NCBI GenBank assembly: GCA_902363575.1
Contig: CABJAJ010000004.1
Span: 186,001-250,000 of the forward strand
DNA length: 64,000 bases
From: Rikenellaceae bacterium
GTDB lineage: Bacteria > Bacteroidota > Bacteroidia > Bacteroidales > Rikenellaceae
Reading direction: 5' to 3'
The position numbers and the translations under genes are program-made. Below the pieces are notes generated by a model that was not told the origin of the DNA, searched no databases, and worked only from the letters and a program-made list of their open reading frames with translations. Of the stretch, positions 58,601 to 64,000 are shown in pieces (position 1 is the first letter of the stretch; each line of letters starts with the position of its first letter).

Positions 58601-58941
58601 GCTTTGGGACTGCCGATGCGGTCGGCGTACAAACGGCCGGACCGGATTACCGTGCCTCTTCAATAAATGCGACGGCCCTGTATGATCCTGAAATAGGAGC
58701 TGCAATGGTCGGGGACACCGGTCGGGGGTTTCGGATTGTGGCCAGCGGAAATTACCGCGAGGTAATGGTTTTCGTCAATGGTGAGCGTGTGGACGCGTCA
58801 TACCTCGACGAGTTGGACCCTTCGAAGATCGAATCCGTGAAATGGCTGCGTACGGACGACCAGTTCGCGCCTTTCGGGGAAAAGGCTGCCGAGGGGAAGA
58901 TCGGTGTGGCAATCGTGCTCAAAAATGAAAAGCGCGACTGA
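55624..58941 (+). CDS. BlaR1/M56-family metallopeptidase receptor with TonB-plug-like modules
   Basis: 1105 residues. N-terminal BlaR1/M56 part: membrane segments (about 8-25, 36-55, 104-128), the zinc motif HERAH (His177, Glu178, His181) and downstream Glu near 218-220 in HEYEAD; another membrane segment near 285. The rest is extracellular and unusual: four stretches resembling the TonB-receptor plug or carboxypeptidase-like sequence (VDGKxxxxxxxxxDxxxVxVL, then YGxxGANGVVLIxT), near residues 400, 590, 840 and 1050. Modules two and three are an internal duplication (AYPMPYTLVDG and ALPMPYTLVNG). No penicillin-binding domain is visible, so beta-lactam sensing is not indicated. Confidence 0.85.
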   Translation: MNEFVLYNLKAGACLAGFYLFYKLLLSRETLHRFNRIVLLLLAVLSFVLPLCVVTIERELPPAPVQKPVVSLPVEAVPMVTAAPPVQEAADNAVAVPFAWDTFMLALLLAGAMGALAWSAWSLAGVVRLIRRGRHELLDGRIVLVRTRERVTPFSWLRYIVMCDRDYDESGREIIAHERAHIRLRHSLDLMLTDLCSCLQWFNPAMWLLRQELRAIHEYEADEAVLREGADPKSYQMLLIKKAVGGRWYSVANSLNHSNLKSRITMMLRKRSSRWAAAKALLLLPLVGVALGAFARTAYVVADDKVTQNSPEPQGFSGWMGVRADGEGSMVFELEGQGDPYLGALGLMSWYSSLKLGEESAKNVYVRELMALSFEQDAEGNALRRPLCVVDGKVVNVTEPLPDGDRVAAIKVLDPEVGKAAYGNRGEHGVVLISTKAAGAPNPQVRRAMEQGVTDESGNTVWFSGRTLFGTAAGGLSMSGGFSGAPLNESKLDELFDPERNEMDEVPDERTFVGKMAVRLEGDERAVATIAGYRDGMMAVAGELGFYSPKFKDRSEELRKLSKIAYRLSRTAAASPVWMAYPMPYTLVDGQRIERMEQVPDADRMLRVEVLGRRRAQERYGEAGAYGAVLITTKPQGSSSLAEVDAVTGPGMVKMDCGSEDGTPPKAGDKGFYATAGFPTVEMDKQFKAFVEKLRLPGGLDDEQVEALWEEFIMTGELKSLEGLGAAAIRITSGEADEVRPTTQRTTVTLGADQAPSFGDFSGRISIRMLKNGSAYAVLSGKGDGMMAVASQLAQDHMPLCRIAYRLSRAGTASTAWKALPMPYTLVNGKRIESADRVPDADRIRSVEILGAERATAAYGEVGANGAVLIVTRKRGVSTEAAIAAEKEKGAAIMSAGQMTFGLSIEQAAAASTGTSVAGGPVQVATAASSGTPVAAERRAYRMEYRMSDGDEPVRAMTLMVNGDTVRTMLVDTLRRPLSAAQVTTRRIASDEGFGTADAVGVQTAGPDYRASSINATALYDPEIGAAMVGDTGRGFRIVASGNYREVMVFVNGERVDASYLDELDPSKIESVKWLRTDDQFAPFGEKAAEGKIGVAIVLKNEKRD

Positions 58942-59045
58942 GGAGTTTCCCTCGCCGGGCCTTTTTTCTCGGATAAAGGGCTTTTCGGCGGGTAATTTGC
59001 ATACGGATATTACATAAGCGTTTTTAAGTAAAAAGTTCAGCGCTT

Positions 59046-59084
59046 CGGCCGGCATAATCAGCGGTTATGCCGGCCGGATTTTTT
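59046..59084 (+). terminator. Terminator of the BlaI/BlaR operon
   Basis: 11-base perfect stem (59047-59057 with 59065-59075) and T6 tail. Confidence 0.88.
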
Positions 59085-59293
59085 ATGCGTGGGGGCGGTG
59101 CCGCATCGGTGAGGTGCTGGTCGGCCGTGCCTGCGCCCATGATGATCCCGGTTGCGACCCTGTTTTGCGTCTGCCGCCGGTCGGTCGAAACGCATAACCG
59201 GGAACGACATCATTCCGGATTTTTCTCTCATCCGTCGCCGCAATGCGAACGATTTACTGACAAATGTTAGTAAAATTCCGGGAACTCGCATTT

Positions 59294-59303
59294 CCCCCCC
59301 CCC
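59294..59303 (+). repeat. C10 homopolymer tract in promoter region
   Basis: Ten C, 138 bases before the lipoprotein start. A near-consensus TATCTTTT lies at 59312-59319 and a further TATTTTAG at 59332-59339; TTT at 59291-59293 just before the tract could serve as -33, so the tract sits in the spacer of the first. Confidence 0.7.
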
Positions 59304-59441
59304 GGATAATTTATCTTTTCTCTGAAAATCATATTTTAGTTTCCGAAAAAGGCGGATGAATCTCGACGGGGATTCCGAACTGCCATCCGCCTGGTCCCAT
59401 TAACCGCTTCGTTGCAGTTCGGGGAGCGTGAATCAACCGTT

Positions 59442-61433
59442 ATGAAAAAAATGTTACGCAGAATCTGGCCGATGATCGCCGTCCTTGCCGCGATGGTGAG
59501 TTGCAATGACGACCCAGCGAACGTACCCGAATTGCCCGAACCTCCGGATCCCACGGACAAAGTATCCGTTGAGCTCCTGAAACTCGACGTTACGACGACC
59601 TCCGTGTCGTTCCGTATCACCCCCGCAAACGCCGAACGGGTCGCATGGGTTTGCAGACCCGCATCCGAAAAGGCGCTGACGGCCGAGGAGCTGCTGGCCG
59701 AAGGCACGCAAGGTCGTGCCGACGCAGTATCCGAAGCGAAGGCCGAAGGGCTGCAGCCCGAAACGGACTACTTGGTACAGGCTGTCGCCGTAGCCGGCGA
59801 CCGGACGAGCGAAATAGCGCTCCTTAAGGTCACGACTCTCGGGGAGGAGGTCGAATGGATCCTGCTGACGGATACGCCTGTTGCGGGAGCTTATCAGCTC
59901 GAAGCCGGAGCCGACAAATCGGCCCGTTATGCTTTCACACTTTCGACAGGTGACACGACGACAGATAATCTGGACGGTATCATCGCCGGAGGAGCCGGTG
60001 CCTATGTATTCACCGTCGAACTTTATGCCGCCGCTTGCGAAGACCCCAACAATCCCCGGATTCCGGAAGGCACCTACACCTTCGACGGCCATCCGCTGAC
60101 GGGCGGGCCGCTCACGGAGGGTTCGGCCAACCCCGCAGCCTCCGCCATCTCCTATTGGGTCGATGCAAGAGATGCCGAGTGGCACGATTATCCGGCCGCA
60201 GGGAGTACCGTTACCGTCACGCACACGGCAGGCGGATATGTGGTAACACTCTCCGTGGACGAGCATTTCGGCCGCGATGACGAAGGACGCAGACATTTAG
60301 ACGCCCGCTACGAAGGGGAAATCCCGCTGAAATGGAACCTGGCTTACGATGCGATCACCGACCCTGTCACAACGACGTTCACCGGCGTGGATGCCGTTTA
60401 CATGGGCGATTTCGGCACTCCCGGGCACGATAATTTCCAGATGGATTTTTACGACAGCACGCCCGACGAGCAGGGGAATCTGCACGAAGGCAATCTGCTG
60501 CGGCTGGATATGTACATGCCGCTCATCGAGGATCGCACGATGCTGTACCTCGCGGAGGGAACCTACATCTTCGACTACGATGCCAGCGAAACTTATCTGG
60601 GCCGCGGCGCCATAGTGGACTTCTTCGGATCCCCCATGGTGTTCGGCACTTCATGGCGGGTCATCGATCCCGAAAAGGGTCAGCGGTTGGGACTGATTAC
60701 CGAAGGTCAGCTCGAAGTGAACCGGACGGGGGGATACTACTATTCGATCACTTTCGACTTCCGGACGCAGGAAGGCGTCTCACTTAAGGGCACTTACGAA
60801 GGCAAAATCGATCCGATCGACAACGCGCTCGACCGACCCGCTTCGCCCTTCACCGAAGATTTTCACCTCGACTACGGCTCCGACGCCTATGCCGAGCTGA
60901 GCTATTGGGGCAATAAATTCGACGTCGTCCGGCCGACGACGGGGACCGGTTTTCTCTATCTGACCAATCCCTCGACGCAGGAAGGCGCTCTCTTCACGCT
61001 GAATATGCCGCTCGCCGACGGATGCACATTGTCGGAAGGCACGTACAGGCTGGCCCCTGAAGGCGACAACAACACCGACTTCACCTACCGCGCAGGCAAA
61101 GTAGATGGGGATGCCTACGGCTCGTTCGGTTATGTTCACTACAAAGACGAGGATCTGGACGTCATGGATCAGTTGGCTCCGGCGCGCGGCGGCGAAATCA
61201 CCATAAGCAAAGAGGGCGACGAATACCTGGTGGAGTGGTCGCTGACCGACGATGCCTACCAGCCGAATACCGTTTCGGGCAAGTTCCGCGGAAAACTCGC
61301 CTCGATCAAGGACTGGAGCATCTATGCGGCCTTCGGCGGCGAACCGGCGGTTTATCGCCCCGATGGGCCGCGCGTGGCCCGCAGCAGGGAGGCGCTGGAA
61401 CGGATTCTCAACGTGAGAACCCGCTATAGATAG
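59442..61433 (+). CDS. Surface lipoprotein with beta repeats
   Basis: 663 residues from the ATG at 59442. Lipobox at Cys21 (AAMVSC) and a Pro-rich linker, then an FN3-like module (about 35-140) and three related modules (starting near 165, 330 and 495) that share EGTYxFD or EGTYRLA and a KGTYEGK/SGKFRGK closing strand. No known family assigned. Start chosen because the signal peptide begins here. A C10 tract lies in the upstream region, a perfect 14-base terminator follows. Surface exposure inferred. Confidence 0.85.
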   Translation: MKKMLRRIWPMIAVLAAMVSCNDDPANVPELPEPPDPTDKVSVELLKLDVTTTSVSFRITPANAERVAWVCRPASEKALTAEELLAEGTQGRADAVSEAKAEGLQPETDYLVQAVAVAGDRTSEIALLKVTTLGEEVEWILLTDTPVAGAYQLEAGADKSARYAFTLSTGDTTTDNLDGIIAGGAGAYVFTVELYAAACEDPNNPRIPEGTYTFDGHPLTGGPLTEGSANPAASAISYWVDARDAEWHDYPAAGSTVTVTHTAGGYVVTLSVDEHFGRDDEGRRHLDARYEGEIPLKWNLAYDAITDPVTTTFTGVDAVYMGDFGTPGHDNFQMDFYDSTPDEQGNLHEGNLLRLDMYMPLIEDRTMLYLAEGTYIFDYDASETYLGRGAIVDFFGSPMVFGTSWRVIDPEKGQRLGLITEGQLEVNRTGGYYYSITFDFRTQEGVSLKGTYEGKIDPIDNALDRPASPFTEDFHLDYGSDAYAELSYWGNKFDVVRPTTGTGFLYLTNPSTQEGALFTLNMPLADGCTLSEGTYRLAPEGDNNTDFTYRAGKVDGDAYGSFGYVHYKDEDLDVMDQLAPARGGEITISKEGDEYLVEWSLTDDAYQPNTVSGKFRGKLASIKDWSIYAAFGGEPAVYRPDGPRVARSREALERILNVRTRYR

Positions 61434-61450
61434 CCGTTCCCCGATCCGCG

Positions 61451-61484
61451 AAGAGGGGCTGAATCTGCATTCAGCCCCTCTTTA
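61451..61484 (+). terminator. Terminator of the C-tract lipoprotein gene
   Basis: 14-base perfect stem (61451-61464 with 61469-61482), loop CTGC, short T tail. Confidence 0.88.
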
Positions 61485-61681
61485 TCGCAGCGATCAACGG
61501 ATCGGAAATCCGGTACGCCCAATCGCCTACATGTGCTGCGATCCGTCGGATGCGAAGGCACCGGCGGGTTAGGCACGGCATGACTTTCGTTGCAAAATAA
61601 TCATTTCGGAAAAACATGAATTTTGTGTCATATGCTGATAATAGCTTGTGACATGTCTATAGACTGAAAAATAGCGAATGA

Positions 61682-62278
61682 ATGATATCGTTGACCGAGC
61701 TGAAAAAAAGCCTTACGCACAGATGTCCTTTTCCCGACGAAGAGTTCGACGCACTGATGGAAAAAGGCGAGGAACTGCATTTTGCAGCCCATGTCCCGAT
61801 CGTCAGGATCGGTACGGAAGACGACCGGGTTTACATTGTCCGTGAGGGAATGGTTCGGGGCGTTTATTGCTCCGGAGGGCGGGAGCATACGATCTATTTC
61901 GCCTTCCCGGGGGATTTCGCCGCCTCGACCGCCACGCTTTGTCTGGGCGAGCCGGCACTCATCACGGTGGAAGCATTTACCGATACGATTGTAACGGCGA
62001 TTCGGATGGAGGAGTTCCTGCGCATGGGTGCGCAGTCGCCCGCGTTCATGCGCTGGATGTTCGAGTGGTTTCTCGGGCAGATTTACACGATCGAACGCAA
62101 ACGGACAATTCTCACGGGCAGTGCTTCCGAGCGGTACGACGCACTGATTAAACGGCGTCCCGAGTTGATCCGGCAGGTGCCGATCAAGGCGATCGCCTCT
62201 TACCTGGGCATTGCCGAGACCTCGCTGAGCAGATTGAGAAATCCGAAGAAGCGGTCGTATAAAAAGCGGGTGAAGTAA
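61682..62278 (+). CDS. Crp/Fnr-family transcriptional regulator
   Basis: 198 residues with an N-terminal cyclic-nucleotide-binding-like barrel (about 20-125) and a C-terminal helix-turn-helix (VPIKAIASYLGIAETSLSRLR). No Fe-S Cys pattern and no canonical cAMP-binding set is visible, so the effector is unknown. Members of this group in Bacteroidetes often act as single-gene stress or metabolite regulators. The upstream region holds an inverted pair TGTCA/TGACA (about 61626-61652) that could be its own site. Confidence 0.87.
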   Translation: MISLTELKKSLTHRCPFPDEEFDALMEKGEELHFAAHVPIVRIGTEDDRVYIVREGMVRGVYCSGGREHTIYFAFPGDFAASTATLCLGEPALITVEAFTDTIVTAIRMEEFLRMGAQSPAFMRWMFEWFLGQIYTIERKRTILTGSASERYDALIKRRPELIRQVPIKAIASYLGIAETSLSRLRNPKKRSYKKRVK

Positions 62279-62324
62279 CGGGGAGGAGGCTTCATGGATG
62301 CGGTGGCCTGCCGGGCAGCTATGC

Positions 62325-62353
62325 AAAAAGGGATTCGCATTTGCGAATCCCTT
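62325..62353 (-). terminator. Terminator of the ileS/DksA-type operon
   Basis: 12-base perfect stem (62328-62339 with 62342-62353), loop TT, T-run on the minus strand. It can also stop the convergent Crp/Fnr-type transcript. Confidence 0.85.
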
Positions 62354-62450
62354 GTCAATTTACCGTAAAGATAGGAGCCGATCATGTGGCGGCACCCTAT
62401 ATTCGACTACAACCGTCCGCCCCTGCCTGTTTGCACAACCTGTGCGCGGA

Positions 62451-62846
62451 TCAGTTCGTCGGCTTGCGGGCCTCTTTCGCCTCGATGCACTCCGTGGCGT
62501 GGGGCACTTTCATCAGCCGCTCCTTGGGGATCAGCTTCCCGGTGGTCTTGCAGATACCGTAGGTTTTGTTCTCGATCCGCACGAGCGCCATTTCGAGGTT
62601 GCGGATGAACTTCATCTGATGGGCCGCCAGGCGTCCGCTCTCCTCTTTGGAAAGGGTGGCTGCCCCCTCTTCGAGCACCTTGAACGTGGGGGAGGTATCC
62701 TCGGTATCGTTGTCGGCGGTATGCGTAATGGTGGCGCGCAGCAGCTCGTAGTCCGCGCGCGCATTCTCCAGCTTCTTCAGGATCAACTGCCTGAACTCCT
62801 CCAACTCGGCGTCGCTGTATCGGGTTTTTTCTACTTCTTCGGCCAT
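62451..62846 (-). CDS. TraR/DksA-family protein with degenerate zinc finger
   Basis: 131 residues. N-terminal coiled-coil (about 10-75) and a C-terminal zinc-finger region in which only two Cys remain (GICKTTGKLIPKERL, then ATECIEAK); the usual four-Cys pattern CxxC...CxxC is reduced. The family binds the RNA polymerase secondary channel. The loss of two Cys is common in Bacteroidetes members. Lies 81 bases after ileS on the same strand. Confidence 0.9.
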   Translation of the reverse strand: MAEEVEKTRYSDAELEEFRQLILKKLENARADYELLRATITHTADNDTEDTSPTFKVLEEGAATLSKEESGRLAAHQMKFIRNLEMALVRIENKTYGICKTTGKLIPKERLMKVPHATECIEAKEARKPTN

Positions 62847-62927
62847 AATTTTTCTCTCTTCTCTTAGATGGTTTTCGTAAAAATAGGATTTTTATTCAAC
62901 AAATCCAAATTTACATGGTAAAAACGG

Positions 62928-64000
62928 TCACACCCGCGTCACGGCGATGCGCACGGGCTGGTCGTCCACTTCGGTTTCGACGACGACCGCGCCTGCTGGA
63001 GCATCCGCGGCACGCACTTCGACGGCGAGGGTCTGCGTGGCGATGTAGTCGGCGAAGCCGGCCACGGCGTCGGCGGTCAGGATGCTGCGTTCGATCTCCG
63101 CGCGGATTTTGTCCGTCACCTCGAATCCGGCATCCTTGCGGATGTTCTGGATGCGGTTAATCAACTCGCGTGCCACGCCTTCGGCCCGAAGGCAGTCAGT
63201 CAGCGTGATATCCAGCGCGACGGTCAGCCTCCCCTCGGTGGCGACCAGCCAGCCGGGCATATCCTCCGAGGTGATCTCGAAGTCGGCGGGGGTGACTGCA
63301 ATCCGTTCGCCCGCCACGTCGAGTATCGTTTCGGGTGCGGCTTCGATGGCGGCGATCTGTTCCTGCGTGAAGGTCGCCGTGAGTGCCGCGATCTGCTTCA
63401 TCTGCTTGCCATAGCGCGGGCCGAGGGTCTTGAAGTTGGGCTTGATCCGTTTGGTTATCAACCCGGCGGTGTTTTCGATCAGCTCCGCCTGCTTGACGTT
63501 CACCTCGTTGATAATCAATCCGCGCACGGCTTCCAGTTGGCGCACCATCGCGCGGTCGAGCACCGGAATAAGGATTTTGGTGAGCGGCTGCCGAACCTTG
63601 ATTCCCACCTTGCGGCGCAGGGCCAGCACCATCGAAGAAACCTGCTGCGCAAGGGCCATCGTCTGCTCCAGGTCGGCGTCGATCGCTGTTTCATCGGCCC
63701 GGGGGAAGGTCGCCAGGTGTACCGACGATTCCGTGTGGCGGCCGCTCACAGCGTTCAGGTCGATGAAAATACGGTCGGCGATGAAAGGCGCGAACGGAGC
63801 CGACAGCAGCGCGACGGTCTCCAGACAGGTGTAGAGCGTCTGGTAGGCCGCGAGCTTGTCCTCGTTCATGCCGCCGCCCCAGAAACGCTTGCGGTTCAGG
63901 CGCACGTACCAGTTGGAGAGGCTCTCGCAGACGAACTCCTGGATCATGCGTGCGGCGGGCGTCGGGTCGTAATTCTCGAGCGACGCCGTCACGTCCCGCA
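62928..64000 (-). CDS. ileS: Isoleucyl-tRNA synthetase, C-terminal part
   Basis: The last 356 residues of IleS; the gene continues past the right edge. The visible part is the anticodon-binding helical domain (ENYDPTPAARMIQEFVCESLSNWYVRLNRKRFW region, split over residues 7-40 of the visible stretch) and the C-terminal domain (EGVARELINRIQNIRKDAGFEV). No C-terminal zinc Cys cluster is seen, as in the type of enzyme common in Bacteroidetes. Charges tRNA-Ile. Confidence 0.94.
   Translation of the reverse strand, partial: RDVTASLENYDPTPAARMIQEFVCESLSNWYVRLNRKRFWGGGMNEDKLAAYQTLYTCLETVALLSAPFAPFIADRIFIDLNAVSGRHTESSVHLATFPRADETAIDADLEQTMALAQQVSSMVLALRRKVGIKVRQPLTKILIPVLDRAMVRQLEAVRGLIINEVNVKQAELIENTAGLITKRIKPNFKTLGPRYGKQMKQIAALTATFTQEQIAAIEAAPETILDVAGERIAVTPADFEITSEDMPGWLVATEGRLTVALDITLTDCLRAEGVARELINRIQNIRKDAGFEVTDKIRAEIERSILTADAVAGFADYIATQTLAVEVRAADAPAGAVVVETEVDDQPVRIAVTRV

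Larger units (their letters stand above)
58942..59441. other. Intergenic with terminator, then upstream region of the C-tract lipoprotein
   Basis: About 500 bases. A strong hairpin (59047-59057 with 59065-59075) with T6 ends the BlaR-type gene. Then a C10 tract (59294-59303) and promoter-like boxes. No gene seen. Confidence 0.65.

Noticed and set aside
55624-58941. Beta-lactam resistance regulator
   Set aside because: The zinc protease half fits BlaR1 but no penicillin-binding domain or beta-lactamase gene is present.

Overview
The window looks like a chromosomal segment of a Bacteroidales gut bacterium, most likely Alistipes (Rikenellaceae). The reasons are a GC-rich genome for the order, promoters of the Bacteroidetes type (TTG or TTTG, 19-20 bases, then TAnnTTTG) before many genes, almost no Shine-Dalgarno sequences, several lipoproteins with short N-terminal lipoboxes, and a complete FimA/Mfa-type fimbrial operon. 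The genus is inferred from gene content and composition; no database was searched.

Layout. 1-11783 (minus strand): an eight-gene fimbrial operon, from a DUF3575 porin-like protein and a DUF3868/OmpA/TPR protein through the major fimbrin, the anchor, two minor or tip subunits and a 1051-residue tip lipoprotein, to the start of a DUF5106 lipoprotein. 11784-14584: the control region, with an AraC-type regulator lying between two inverted copies of a 20-base palindromic element and, next to it, a tyrosine recombinase of the Bacteroidales DNA-invertase group. 14585-15515 is non-coding and looks decayed, followed by tRNA-Lys. 15558-29704: a truncated GH2-like protein, an HsdR_N protein, a LytS/LytR two-component pair, and housekeeping genes (fatty acid-CoA ligase, plsY, YitT family, miaB, DEAD helicase, mnmA, rimM, rpsP, tRNA-Arg). 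30211-43310: a modular lipoprotein, then a tightly packed minus-strand operon lptB-aroA-aroC-prmC-recX-M23 peptidase, divergent recQ, two small membrane proteins, a repeat patch, and rsmA. 43531-49783: a pair of M16 peptidases and pyruvate:ferredoxin oxidoreductase. 49929-62278: an accessory surface and regulatory region with two divergent lipoprotein genes, each broken at a 9-base G tract, an XRE/membrane-protein pair, a BlaI/BlaR-like system with a double operator, a lipoprotein whose upstream region carries a C10 tract, and a Crp/Fnr regulator. 62451-64000: a DksA-family protein and the 3' part of ileS.

The most interesting theme is surface phase variation by two mechanisms. First, a putative DNA inversion would flip the AraC gene and a promoter-like box toward the fimbrial operon. 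Second, homopolymeric G/C tracts of 9-10 bases sit inside or just upstream of surface lipoprotein genes: both coding tracts are one base short of an open frame, so both genes read as OFF here. Six G/C runs of 9 or more bases were seen in the 64 kb; five are exactly 9 long. An assembly error at homopolymers is the main alternative for the coding tracts and must be excluded with reads.
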